Source of the DNA: Gordionus sp. m RMFG-2023
Lineage: Eukaryota > Nematomorpha > Gordioida > Chordodea > Parachordodidae
Assembly (NCBI RefSeq): GCF_954871325.1
Contig: NC_088776.1
Location: forward strand, 11,036,052 to 11,100,051
Reading direction: 5' to 3'
Length of the DNA: 64,000 nt
Part shown: one piece after another, positions 31,646 through 45,060 of the stretch
Layout: each line of letters opens with the position of its first letter
How positions within the stretch are numbered: the stretch's first letter is position 1
The notes under the pieces: generated by a model
What the model saw: the letters and a program-made list of their open reading frames with translations, nothing else
The model's database searches: none
What the model was told of the DNA's origin: nothing
Made by a program: the position numbers and the translations under genes

Positions 31646-33659
31646 ATTTTACATAAAAAAAATAGTATTAAATTTTAAACATAGCAAAGTTAAAAATGTT
31701 ATTATGTAATAAAAATCGTATACGAATTTCTAATTTAGTATAAAAATATCAATTTTTAAAAGTTTTTTTAAGAAGAATGACAAGGAATTCTATGGAGTAA
31801 CTCATCATCAATAACAATTTTTTGTAAATAAGGTATTTTCTATAGATAAAATATCAAATTATTTAGAATAAAGGATCTATCATTATTTGCTCAAAAAATC
31901 CACATTTACTTATTAGGGATTAAAATTAATTAGCTCAAGTGCAAATTTTATTAAACAATTGCTTCGTACCCACCACTTTGTAAGAACCCCTGTCTATTTT
32001 CTTCTATATTTTTTGGCACACTTTTCTAACTAGTGATACTCTAATTTGAAATGGTTTATTTGCCATGGATACCAGGAATTCTGAAATTTCTTATTTTTTC
32101 ACAATGAATTAGTGAACGAAGGATTTATCAAAAAAAATTTAAAACGAAGGAATGGAATAAGACATTAAATAAATTTCCTGAAATAAAATTCTTATTCATT
32201 AAATAAAGCACGGTAATGAAACATCTTCAATTACTAAACACATCTTGCTCATTAGATAAAAATTTTGAAAAAAAAAAATTATAAAAATTACAATAAATTT
32301 TTATTATCAATTTTTATTATCAATTTTTATATCACATTTGAATTCAAGGATAAACTAGGTGTTAATGTGAAATTTACTTGTATGCATTACATGCATAAAA
32401 AAAAAATTTTTTTATAGGGGGAATTTATTTTACTGATAAAATTTACGGTTTTTTATGTGTAATAAAAATACATTTATAGTAAAAAAAACATATTCTCGAC
32501 TCGACCTTAAATTTAATAAAGTTTTACTAATAAAAAAATGAGTATCTGCTAAATATATAAATATTTTATATTTTTGCTATCCAGATATTTTATATACATA
32601 TTTTTGACAATATTTTTTTTATTATATTATTAAGAAGAATATTTAAATCAAAGAACTTCAAAAACAGGAATTGATTTTCAATTCCAAAAAGTTACATCCG
32701 ATGTAAACCAACGTGATTCAATCACTAAGACTGAATGACTAGCTCATATATCCAATTTTTTTAAAATAAAATTATTAACACCTAACAGATATTTATACAT
32801 TGACTACTGATGTGAAAACCCATGGCAAAAACTAATAAGGCCATAATCCTTCAATAAACTATAACTATATTTTTATATAATAACTTATCCATTCTTAAAA
32901 TAATATATAAAATATTTTACAATGACATTTTTAAATATAAGAACAATTATGGCAGGCGAAGAATTTGCAACGCTTAAATTTATTGTAAGATTGTAATTTT
33001 TATGAGTTTATTGTCCCCCCCCCCCCCATGAGCCTTAGAGCGAATTAAAAGTTAAATGGATTTTAGCAAATGAAGGAACTATAAATAAATATTCATTCCC
33101 ACTTCTCAAAGAAAAATAGTTTCTATTTAAAAAATATTTATATAGAATATACAGATTTTATTTTCCATATAATTTTAATAATATTTCCCAATGTAGTTTT
33201 GTATAAAAAATAGGGTATAATATTAAATTATCCTTTTGTATTTTTAAATAAAATATTCCTGATTTTTAGTAACTTAGAACGATATCGTGTAAAATTAAGG
33301 AATATTTAAATACAAGCAATGTTTTATAAATTAACTAACCCAAATGAGTTCACCAATTTGAACGCGTTCCCTATTTTACTAAAGAACGATTAAAACGAAC
33401 ATATTCTCTTATCTTATCTTACACGTTGGTTACAAACTTGCCCAGAGTCAGCGAACGTGAATTGTATGGAGGCCCACCCTTCATATAATATGCCGTTTTT
33501 TTTCTCAAGGATACCAAAAAAAACCTTGTAACTCAGATGTATAGTTATCAAAATGTGTGGAACTACGCCCTATCCAATTGTATTATTAGAGTGAGTTATA
33601 GCTATGAGTGTGAGGGAGAAAACGTCCAGAAAAGAAACTATTCCTTCCAAATACAAATA
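31646..33659. other. A/T-rich DNA, no gene seen
   Basis: A run of 12 or so C lies near 33015-33027. The last ~280 bp (33380-33650) are less A/T-rich ('gttggttacaaacttgccca', 'ggaggcccacccttcat') but hold no ORF or repeat I can name. The pogo element inserted directly after it. Confidence 0.35.
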
Positions 33660-34092
33660 GGGGAGACCGGGGATAGTGTGTTCCCGGGGTAGGTATTTCC
33701 TTCTCAAATAATTTAAAAATTAATAAAGTTTAAGATTTGAAATTTAAGCCAAATATGTATTATAATAAGGTGCTTTCCAAAATTGTTTGGGACAAATTGC
33801 TCATGAAAAATTTTAAATGCAAATTTAAGTTTCAACATACCCAAAGTAACTTTTTTAAATTTTACATTTTCACGAATAACTTTTTTTATAAAAGTTGTTC
33901 AGACTTAATAAAAATTCTAAATGATAAAAAAATCTCCATTTTATCATATATAAAAATATTGACAATCATTATGTTAATTTAATATTCTAAATTTAATTTT
34001 TAAATGATCCTGTGGACCTGGGGAAGGTATTAGCGGGGTGCGTCTTTTCCTTTTACATACATACATTAAAATATTGGTTCTGATTTTGTAAA

Positions 34093-36477
34093 ATGGTTCG
34101 ATCATATATTAGAAAAACTAACAAAGAAAATAATGATAATCAAAAGGCAAGTATTCTTCAAATGCTGAAAGATAAGATACCTTTGACAGTTATAACCATG
34201 AATACGAATTTAAGTTATGGGAGGTATATTTATATATTTAAATTAGTATATATTTAAGAAACTAAGCATTAAGAGGTATAATAAATTGTTCAAAAGGAAT
34301 GAAGATTTTCAAGAGTGATATCTTCACAGATCAGTATTTTCTCCTATTCAAGAAGCTAAATTAACAGATTATTTAATTAAAGGATCAAGATTATTTGCAG
34401 GATTATACCCTAAACAAGTATTTTAATCCTTTGTTATATCATATATCTCTGTAAAATGAAATTTTTTATAATCTTTAAATTTATGCCATGGTATTTCTTT
34501 AGTTAAATAATAATAAACTTGAGAAAATTTTTTTAAATTATTTACATTATATGTTAATGAAACATCTTTATTAATTTTAAAATACTTTAAAGTAAGAATT
34601 TAACTTATACATTAGAATGATATTTATTTAAGTGTGCATGATATATATGTAAATAAATTGATGTTGCCATTTATGTATAAAATGATGCTGCCATGTATAT
34701 ATATTAATTTTAAAATGATACTGCCATGTATATATATTAATTTTAAAATGATTTATTCATTGTAGCATTATATATATTATATCATGCATTAAATCATATC
34801 TTACCTATATATTAAAGATTTAATTATGTGTGTATGATATATATTTAAAATAAAATGATGCTGCCATGTATATTAATTTTAAAATGATTTATTCATTGAT
34901 TTAGCATTAAATTATATCATGCATTAAAACATATTTTGGTTCTTACCTATACATTAGAGGTTTAATTATGTATGAATTTTATTATATTAATTATAAAATA
35001 AATTCAGAATAAAATTTAAGAATTAGGAATTTAATTAGATTGCCTTAATATATAAATAATTTATTGTCTTATGTTTAAATTTAGGTTAGAGTTTTAGCTT
35101 ATCTAATGGCCAAGAGGTATAATTTACAAGTACCAAAATCTTGGGAAATAACTCAATCAGCTGGTGAATGGAGCATTTATTAAAAGAAATCCAACTATTT
35201 CTTTGAGAACACCAGAGGCTACAAGTATAGCCAGGGATACCAATTTCAATATGAAAATGGTTGATTTATTTTTTAATAATTATTTGACTGTCACAAGGGA
35301 AAATAACTTTCTACCATGTAATATATATAATATGGATGAAACTGGTAAATTAAAATATATATGATAGCAAATCTTTAATATTTTCATAGGATTAACAACA
35401 GTTCAACGGCCTAATAAAGTTATTGCAAGGAAAGGCGAAAAACAGGTTGGGGCAATTACTACATCAGAACGTGGTACACTTATGACCTTGGCAATTGCTG
35501 TCAATGCTCTAGGAAATTCTATTCCACCTATGTTTATATATCCCAGGAAAAAATTTAATGATCATTATTTAAGAGATGGCCCTGTAGGATGCATTGGTGT
35601 GTCCAATGGTTCTGGATAGATGCTGGCTGAAGATTTTATATATTTTTTAAATCATTTTATAAAATACACTAAGCCCAGTCAAGATAAAAAAGTTTTGCTT
35701 ATATTAGATAATCATAAATCTCACCAATCTATTGAAGTCATTGAGCTGTGCTCTGACAGTGGTATAGTTCTATTGACTCTCCCTCCCCATTGCATTCACA
35801 AACTCCAACCATTGGATAGAAATGTTTTTGGATCTCTAAAAAAATATTACAACAGTGCCTTGGATGCTTGGATGAGAATGCATCCAGGGAAAAGTTTTAC
35901 TATATATGATATCCCTGGAGTAGTAAAGGATGTCCTTCCAAAAGCCACCTCAGCTTCAAATATCCAAAAGGGTTTTGAATCCTCAGGTATATGGCCCCTA
36001 AATCCTTTAATTTTTAATGACAAAAATTCTAATCCTTTATATTATAATATAATAACGATCCTAATGAGAATTTAAATTTATCTGAAATTATTTCGCAACC
36101 ATCTGTCAGTGATAGTCCTGATCCATCATCTTCTCACGTGGAAAGATTTTTCTCCAGAAATTATTAGTCCCCATCCAACAATATTTAAAAAAACAACACG
36201 TAATCAAATGACTTCAGCCATTTTAACCTCTTCAGCTTACAAAAAAATAGCCAGATCTAGGGCTAATAATCTGGAAAAAAAAAATCAAACCAATAATAAA
36301 AAAAGTTTAAATATGAATGCTGGCAAAAAAGAATTTTGTTTAGAGTGCCACAAAAACTATCAAACTCACCACCATAATGAAGATTGGTTCCAATGCCGTA
36401 ATTGTCATTTATGGGCACATGGATCATGTTGTGATTTTAATCCATTTTTTATATGTAATAAATGTGTTGTATGTTAA
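34093..36477 (+). pseudogene. pogo/Tigger-like DDE transposase with C-terminal PHD-like zinc finger, disrupted
   Basis: It starts 'MVRSYIRKTNKENN' at 34093. Likely exons: 34093 to about 34225, 34274-34417, 35085-35344 and 35390-36477, with GT/AG introns. The CENP-B/HTH part has 'YLIKGSRLFAGLYPKQ' and 'KSWEITQSAGE'. The catalytic part has 'NMDETG', 'LLILDNHKSH' and 'PPHCIHKLQPLD', so all three acidic positions (D, D, D) are present. The C-terminus is a C4HC3-type finger: 'CLECHKNYQTHHH', 'WFQCRNCHLWAHGSCC', 'FICNKC'. Damage seen: TGA at 34316, a frame change near 35165, TAG at 35617 where the family has Trp, and two frame changes near 36060-36145. It is inactive but fairly young. Confidence 0.85.
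34660..34930. repeat. Minisatellite in the long intron of the pogo transposase gene
   Basis: Repeats of about 33 bp with core 'aaaatgatgctgccatgtat' followed by 'attaatttt', seen near 34672, 34686, 34719 and 34857. It lies in the ~670-bp third intron. Confidence 0.6.
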
Positions 36478-36778
36478 TATTATATGTTTGTTATGATTTC
36501 TGTATGAAAAAAATGAATAAAATGCTTAGAAAATGATAGTCTAAAACATGCCCCACAAAAGGATAATACGTCCCCCGTCTCTTTTTCATGACTCAAAAAT
36601 TTTCATTTTTTTTAAATTTAAATTTAAAAAAATATTAATATTTTTTTATTAGATATTAATTTCTACCGTAGATAATTATATAAAGAATAAAATAACATCA
36701 AAATTATTTTGATAAATTATTTCTCCTCCTTTTCACAGCCTCTCAATTTTTTATGGACAATATAACCCCGGTCTCCCC

Positions 36779-39700
36779 TACCTATTTATTTCTTTAATTA
36801 AATTATTATTTTCGTTATTATTAAGTATTTTATAAGTATTTTGTAATAAGTAAAGAACAGACAAGCGCGAACGAATTCGCTTTTTTAAAAAAAAATGTTC
36901 ACAGCACTGTTTGAATGTAAATATATCGCTTGTTAGTTTATGCGAAAATTAGTATTTCTGACAAATTAAATTTTTTGAAGGTTATATTTATATTTATTTA
37001 AAATGCATGATTGATATACAAAGATAAGAAATTCTTAGAAGAAAATCCAAAAGCTTTATTTATATTTTATAGAAAAACTCATCAATCTATTTAAAATAAG
37101 GAAATAAAATTTTTTATTCTTCCACTATTATCTATTTTATTTTGAAATATAGGAAATGTAGTTGCATAAATTAAATAATTTTATAATGTTCAATCTTTAA
37201 CCAAGTTTGTATCATTTTTATTTGATTTGTATTTGTGAATCAAATAATTGTATTATTCACATTCGTAATCATACGAATCAAATAAGATTGATCAAAACAT
37301 TCTTTGATTTGTCGAATATTCGATTAGAAAATTAACTTTTTAAAAAATATTTTCAAAAATTAAAATAAGAGATTTATAGATGTGAAAATAAAGTTAAAAA
37401 AATATAAAAAAATAATTTCGAATATTTGCTGTCGTAATTTTTCGTGACTTTTAAAATGAAAATTGATTATGTCGTTATTGGTAATTGAAGGATTTTTTTT
37501 AGTATGCTAATTTTATTTGTTAAAATTATTATAAATAGTGATTGTAAATGTTTAAAAAGGGATCGAGCGAAATGTAAAAAGAAAAGTTATATTTTTCATC
37601 TATGTTTTACTTTTTTGTTAATGTTCTGTTAATTTTCTAATTAACTTTTCACTTTGCAATAAAATAAAATAAAATATTTTCGTTGTTTCATAGTAAATTT
37701 ATCCCTTTAGTTTCTTAATTGACAACCTGTGTCAAATATTACAATTAGGAAATTTAAATATTTACACATTTTATCAAAATTTTACGAATAATTTTGAATG
37801 TTTAAGAATAACTTCGAATATTTACGAATAACAAATTATATGTTCGAATGATAGAAAATTATTCGACATATAATATTCCTTATTCCCATTCGAATTTTTG
37901 AATCGAATAATTTTGCTAGTCGTATTCGTAAAATCGATTAATTCATTTTAAGCATAATTATAATCATAATATTGATGGTCAAACCTTATTTAATGAAGAC
38001 GATATTTAGTGTAGAATTTTTTTTTAACCTAGCTTATATTAAACACTCATGTAATTTGATTCGAAATGCCATTAAAAATGTTTGGAATCAAAAAGTTAGA
38101 TAAGGTCATTCATTCACTCATGAACATCGTCAAAAATCTGAAGTATTAATAGTCTCAACCCATAGAGTAGCATTATAGAGTGAAATTTTAATCCAAAAGC
38201 CGTTATCAGATTTATTTATCCCTTGGTGTAAAGAAGGATGAATCTAATAAAGGCCTAGTCACTTAATTACAAATTCATAAACGGTACAGAATTTGTTATT
38301 TCTTATTGCCCCATCTTTTGATCGCTTAATTCTTACATTACTGTATAATTATATAAAGTAAATGAATTTTTAATGTTTTTAAATATTCCCCAATAACTTA
38401 TTTTTCAAAATATTAGCACATTTTGATATGGATAGTGAATATTATATCAAATAATAAAAGAAAATTTTTTAAATTATATTTTATTATTTATAAGTTGCAT
38501 CCTATTTCAGAAGATTGGGGATCGGGCTTCCCATAAAATTTGTGGACCTTAAAATGAAATATGGCAGAATTGGGGCCTTTTCCTATTTTCATACCCTTCG
38601 ACCAAGTGAATTTTAGTTTAAAAAAATAATATATAAATTGACTTTGTTATTGCATAAATTATGCTTAATATTTCACATAAATTATTATTATCTAACTTAG
38701 TTATTTACAATTATCACTATTTTGTTATGATATATTGCACATTTCTATTTTTGATTCTTAATATGCTTAATCAAAAATAATGAAAAGTGATTGAAATATA
38801 GAATTTCTGATCAAAATGGGCAAAAATTTAAGGGTCGCGTCCCTCTAAGAAAAATTTGATAATTAAGACCCTGTAGGGGGATGTTTGATGTAAAGTTTAA
38901 AGTATATACGTGGTATTTGATAAAGAAAATATAGATCAATCTAGAATTTTTATATTTTTAATACCTAAAATATATGTTTACGTATAATATTTTTTTTAAG
39001 TCATGTTCTTTTTTTCAGAGAAATAGTAACTTAAAAAAAAATACTTAAGCCTTGTCCTGTATCATTTTTATTGAATTTATTTCTGTTTAGATTAGTTTAT
39101 TTAGATTTTGAACTAGGACACCTTATTCTCTATTTTATTTTAAATTGTATTAAATCTAAATAGTCTCTTACTTTTTTTTAATATTTTGTTTAGTGGAAGC
39201 AATATGAACAGCTAAACATATCTATGTTCATAAGTAAAACGACTCAGGGACACGGCCTTAATGTTCAATCTAACTATTAAAAGGATTCCATGGTTTTAAA
39301 ATAAAAGGGAGTGCCTGGTTTCTGAGAAATGTCATTCATTGCTTGACTAAAAATGTTATATTTTATTTGCACGTAAATAAAAAAAATAATGTAGAATAAA
39401 GAAATCCTGTATGCAATGAGCATTTGATAATGGAATCTATATGAACTTTAATTTTTATAACTGGATTGGTGAAAAATAATTTAGTGAAAAATAAGAGTAT
39501 TTGGAAATGTAGATGATAAGGAAGATATTAAAATAATGAAAATAATGATTAGTATGAAATTCGATAATTTATTTAATGTATCGTATTTTTGATTTTTTTA
39601 GACAGACTTAACACTTAACATAATGTAAAAATATTTATAAAATATAGCAAACACCCCCCCCCCCCTACCCTGTCTACACAATTAGTATCTATCTTCAGTT

Positions 39701-42700
39701 TTTAAAAATCCTAATGGATTTTGAAAGATAAAAATTATTAATATAAACAGGAAATGTTTATAAGTTTTTTTTGTAAGTAGGTAAATTGTAAGCCGTATTT
39801 TAAAAAAATCTTAAAATAAATTTCATTTCATCTAAGTGTTTTAGTACACTTTGATTTTGAACATAAAAATAAAATAAACAAAGCTTAGTCATAAAACATA
39901 GAGTTGTTACTATATTAGCCTTTATTAATTTAGGGAAAATCAAACACTTAAATGTTCAAATTGGACAATATTTATACAACTTACACGCCACAAACTTACC
40001 CAAAATTGTAGTTGAAAAGTTTAGAGGAGGATTGACATGATTCAGGATTTCGTTTTTGTCAAATAAAAGAGGTTAAAAATCGGATCTAATCGAACAAATA
40101 ATATGTAAGTGTAACCTAATTCTTAACCTATAAAATTACATTTGAATCAATTCTAAACTATAATAGTTTGCATGCAAGTTTATTTACAGGCCAGTCAACA
40201 TCTAACATGCTTTTACTAGCCTTATACCCCGTATTAACTTGTTTTTGTATTATATTTAAGGGTATCACTATAAATATAAAATATCCCAATATATGTTTAT
40301 ATGGATAAAGAGCGTTAAATTTCATGATTTAAATGTTCGAAAGCCTGCATATCCACTAATTTGATGTATACATCTGAGTTTATCATCAGACTTCTCTATT
40401 TATTTTTTTATTTTTAAATTTAGATCTTAATTATATGCATGTTAAAATATGTTTATTTCAATATAAATTTAATCAGACTCTTCTATTTATTGAAATTTTT
40501 TGTCTGGACCCTTAAAACCTGATCAGTTAATGCTTAACTATGTATTTGCATTATTATCAAATTATTAAGTAAGACTTGTTAGATGTTTAAAGTCTAAAGT
40601 TAATATATATGTAAAATATCAGCAATAATGGATATAATTTTGATGTATAACTTGATTTTTTTTTAAGAAAGAAGTATACAAGATTTTTTCCAAATTTCTT
40701 TTAAAGGGTTGCCTAATTGAATAAATTTATGTAAGATGCATATCATTTTAAACCTATTTTGGAAAAAATCGTACAATAGATAAAAATGAAGGGGTATAAG
40801 TAGCTAGTTTATGCCTAAGGTCGTTAAAGGCACTTCTCACCTTTTCTTATTATATCTAATATTGAAAGTGCTTATACTAGTAGGATAGATAACTAATTTA
40901 GACAATCAAACTATAAAATTTTGGAATTGATAAACCGCTACCTTTTAGATTCGTTTTAAAACATTTTAAGACTCCTGAACAAATTATTTATTCTTTTAGT
41001 TGTCAAAAAAATGGGCAGTTGAATATTAATTGTTTATTACTATATGAGGTTCATTGAATTAGTATGTTAGGAAACTTTGTTATTCTCAAGCTTAATTAAT
41101 TATATCAGACAATATAGATTTATAATAAATGGTTATTTATATAATTTTATATTTTTGTTTAATATAAAGGTATTTCCCCGACTTAAAATTCATATAAAAT
41201 TAATTTAACTAATATTTTATGTTATTTCGTTTTCTGATTTATTTTTGTTTTGATATAATCAAAAGATAAGTAAAAACTTGTGTGCTATATGGTTGGATTG
41301 AACAGTATAATTTTTTGGAGTTATTTTTAAGTGATTTATGCATTGAAATTTTTGAACTTGTTATACATAAATACATTTTAGTAAAAATGTTAGCCTTTAA
41401 ATTTCAAGGGTCCTAACTTAGCCTAAACCAAACATTAAACAAGTATTAACCAGTAGTATAAACTAGCTAAATATTCCCGATCACTCCCTACCAACTATAA
41501 ATTCATACCCATAATCGCTATGATTTAAAATCGTTCGGCTCTCATTCCTAACCTTTTTAAAGAGTTGGGGCACCGGATATATCTAGGACCGGGGGTCCCA
41601 ACGAAGGTTACTGCCTACATCGGACGATAGCTCTAAACATAGTAAAAAAGTAATTATCTCAGCTTTATATTATCAAAAAATGAGACTCCATAAATGAACA
41701 TTATATGTTTGTGATACGTTTTGAAGTAATGGATACATCGACGAAGGCTCCTTGATTCCTGATCGAATTAAAGGAAAACAACTAGAAAATAAGACTGCTA
41801 TATTTATGCCTACTTCACTACTTCTCATAATGAAATTAAAAAATATGGTTTTTGCCTCTATATTCGTTGTGTTTTTTATAAATGTTTTCGATAGTATAGA
41901 ACTACATATTGCGTATTACTTTCATTCTTAACATATTAATTTTATTATGCTTTTGTATTAAAAAAATTTTAAACCGATTTAAACATTTTGATATCCTAAC
42001 TCCTTTAAATATTACTATCGTTCAATTTTGATTGATAATATCAATAGTTTATATCTTTGTATATTGCTATTTGAAGGTGCCAGCTACCCAATTAAGCATA
42101 TAGAGTTTTCTCAGCCATAAAGTCTATTATCTCTCCCTATAGTTAGAATTTGATATAGGAGAATTTGAAAACATTTTTATCTTACAGCTCATTAGTGATT
42201 TTTAGGAATAATATATTATATAGCTTTTAAAGTGAAATAGAATCTTTTTTCGAAATTATAATGTCCTTTTTCAAATTAGTTAGTTCTTTAAGAAATCATC
42301 TTAAAAAAGAACACCCTATGACTAAAAAACTATATTAAAGTTAATAACTAATGTATATTTCTAAAAGATATACAGTAAAAAAAACGTTATAGTTAACCTC
42401 CAAGTAACCTGAAATTTAGTAACTCTAGTGAACATTAACTATATCCGATTACCTAATATATTTAACATTATTTGGGATATTCCTTTGATTATTTTTTTCA
42501 TTACAATTAAATACATTTTCTTTTAAAATTAAATTCTATCACAAATTCTATAATGTAAAATTTAATTAAAAATCATTTCAATTCATATATCTGTGACTAA
42601 CTATGTATATCGAAAAATTATGAGATAGACAGTGTTGATAAAATTTACTTGACAATATAACGATGAAATAACTATAACCGAATAATATAACGTTAGGTCA

Positions 42701-44417
42701 GCGGCTATAAAGATATATGAAGAATATAAGTGAAAACGATTAATTAGTTAGAATCTCGAGATAACTAACATGTAAATTTTAATATATTCTTTGTATTATT
42801 TTTAATATTAATAAATTTTTTGTACATTAGTGCATATGAGTGCTTTAACCAGTATACCTATCAGTATAAAGGAAAAAATTTAGCAACAAAATTTTGACCA
42901 ATCTTATGATTAAAGCGATGGAAAGCATTTATTCTAAAAAAAATTTCAAGGTTTAGGGCATAATTATATATTATTTTAATACGTTTGGTAGACAATATTA
43001 AGGGGAAAAAGTTAATAGTAAAATAAGAAAAAATTGCTTAATGCTAGAATGAAAAAGGTAGAACTAAATATCTGGTTTGCTCATGTTTCGTAGAGAACTA
43101 CAAAAACCCTAGTTATAAACAAAATGGGAAATGCTACTGTAAGTTTTAATCGCGCATGCTTTTGGAAATACTGATTCTAAAACTTATACCAAATAATTAA
43201 AGAGTACTTAATTAGTATATTTTATTACTATAATATGTTTGGTAGACAATTTAAATGGAAAATTTTTTCTTGCTAAATTAAGAAAAAAGTTGCCAAATAG
43301 GTCACACACATGCCAGAAGAGAGAATAAAAAGGTTCTAAATATCTGGTTTGCCTTAATATTTAGTGCCTTACAAATTAATTCTTCAATCAATTTTGCCAG
43401 CCTAAAAAATATAACTGAATTACAATCCAAATTAAAAATATGATACCCCACCATAAGCTTGAAGTCAGCCAAACTTCTGGAAGTATTAACTCTAAAACTT
43501 ACATCAGTAATTAGGGCATATTTAGCGTACGATATTGATACTTACATATTAATTGATAGTGATTCTGTTATAATTTTCATACATTTTTATACAGATTTAT
43601 CAAATATTACTATATACTTCTAGATAATCATTAAGTATAAAATGTAGAATCATTGGTCATTTTGGTGCGTTTGTGACAAAATAAATCATTCAAGGGTGAC
43701 ATCTGTAGTTTAGCAAATTTCATTAGCTCGAAGTGTTAAAACTTTATTATTTAAGTTAATTTATATTCTTTATTTTAATAAAAATTAAAATTCCAACACA
43801 GACAAAAGCTTTTGGAATTTAACACCAAAATTGCATTTATAATATAAAAGTTTTTAAGAGTTAAATATCTCAAATTGTTATTTCCTCTATAGATGCATAA
43901 TAATGGAAGCAATATTTAAGATATAAACATTCTAGTTTATTAAATGTCAAAATGAGACTAAATGGTTTAACATGCCCCAGGATTTTACCTAACCCCGGTC
44001 TCCTCCTTATCTCAAAACAATAGAAGATTTTTTGAAATAAATGAATTTAGAATCTAATTTTTGACCCTTAAAGAAAATAAAAATAATATTTATATTAAAA
44101 CTATTTAAAATTTTACTTGAGTATTTTTAAATGATTTTTTTTTCACGATTAACTAATTTAACCAAGATTTTATTACCTCTAACACAATATTTTCTTCAAT
44201 ATCTGGGGTATATTTGGGTAAAGAGTTGAAATCAACTAATTCGGCGCAAGTTCCAGAAGCATGCCAAATAAAACCTTTTAAGCATTAAGGCTCGGGTTAA
44301 TCTCGGCTTTCTTGAAGCTTGAACTATATTTTTAAGAAAAACCTCAAGCTGAGATTATAAATTTTTTTTCTAAAAATAGATTTCAACATTTTTATTTTAT
44401 TCCTTTGAGAATATAAT
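36779..44417. other. Long gene-poor A/T-rich stretch
   Basis: No gene supported. Near 37200-37330 and 37780-37930 are two blocks full of 'attcg'/'cgaat' motifs that may be the ends of one ~730-bp element. A run of about 14 C lies at 39652-39665. A G+C-richer patch lies at 41535-41640 ('caccggatatatctaggacc'). Three diverged tandem units lie at 42.8-43.7 kb, and a decayed pogo-type right end at 43985-44013. Confidence 0.35.
42800..43700. repeat. Three diverged tandem units, ~270 bp each
   Basis: Units start near 42.83, 43.13 and 43.44 kb and share 'cgtttggtagacaat' or 'atgtttggtagacaattt', 'ctaaatatctggtttgc' and 'tctaaaactta'. Divergence is high, so the duplication is old. They end near the decayed pogo-type terminus at 44013. 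Confidence 0.5.
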
Positions 44418-45060
44418 CAGGGCGTGTCACCAGAAATTTGCTCTGAAGGGTGGGGGTGGTAATTTTTTTTTAATATTCAAATAATTTTTTATTTTACAAC
44501 ATTCAAAATTTATTAGAATTATAATATAAAATTTATTTGAACCAAATAAGTGTTGTTAAACGGTTCCATACAATTTTAAATTAAGATTTTAGTCAAAATA
44601 CTATTATGCAAGCCTCTAGATGTCCATTTTTGCCAACTAAGAGCAAAATCTTCAGGCTTGCATAATTTCTTTTGTCTAAAATATTGATTTAGCGTTTAGC
44701 CGTTTAACAACGCTAAATCAAATCATATTTTGAAAAATGTCAATTTCGAATACAAATAATAAAATATATACAAAATAATTAAGAGCGAATATAATATTGT
44801 TAAAAATTATTAAAACTATATAACCCGGTAGGTGAATCACAGCAAAATATAGAATTAAACATTTAATGATTTAAAAAAATTAATCAAAATATCGTTCATA
44901 AATGGAAATTTAATCTTCTTTACGATTGAGCTATTTTTCAATAACTTGTATAATTGAGGATTAAATCTTTATCTATTATAAGTAAAGCTATCCATTCAAT
45001 CGATATTCTGATGTCGTACTTCTGAGATAGGTATATACTTATATTAATTGGTATTGTTGC
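44418..45060 (-). mobile_element. hAT element, left-end fragment (relative of 13911-15814)
   Basis: Starts 'cagggcgtgtcaccagaaat' then 'ctctgaagggtgggggtgg', matching the left end of 13911-15814. About 450 bp in, 'ttctttacgattgagctatt' and 'gatgtcgtacttctgag' match the transposase C-terminal region of that element. It is interrupted by an AGTG-family MITE (44548-44716). The right part is missing or too decayed. Confidence 0.6.
44548..44716. repeat. AGTG-family MITE inside the hAT fragment
   Basis: 'aagtgttgttaaacggttcc' at the left and 'gtttagccgtttaacaacgc' at the right; 169 bp with the usual internal boxes ('caggcttgcataatttc'). It inserted after the hAT fragment. Confidence 0.7.

Larger units (their letters stand above)
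33660..36778 (+). mobile_element. pogo/Tigger-type DNA transposon, nearly complete (3.1 kb)
   Basis: The TIRs 'ggggagaccgggg' (33660) and 'ccccggtctcccc' (ending 36778) are perfect over 13 bp and flanked by the TA target duplication (33658-33659 and 36779-36780). It holds one transposase gene on the plus strand. TA target and a DDE gene of the pogo/jerky class define the family. Related ends, each decayed, lie at about 43985-44013 ('aaccccggtctcctcc') and 63749 ('agggaaaaccagggatagt'). Confidence 0.92.
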
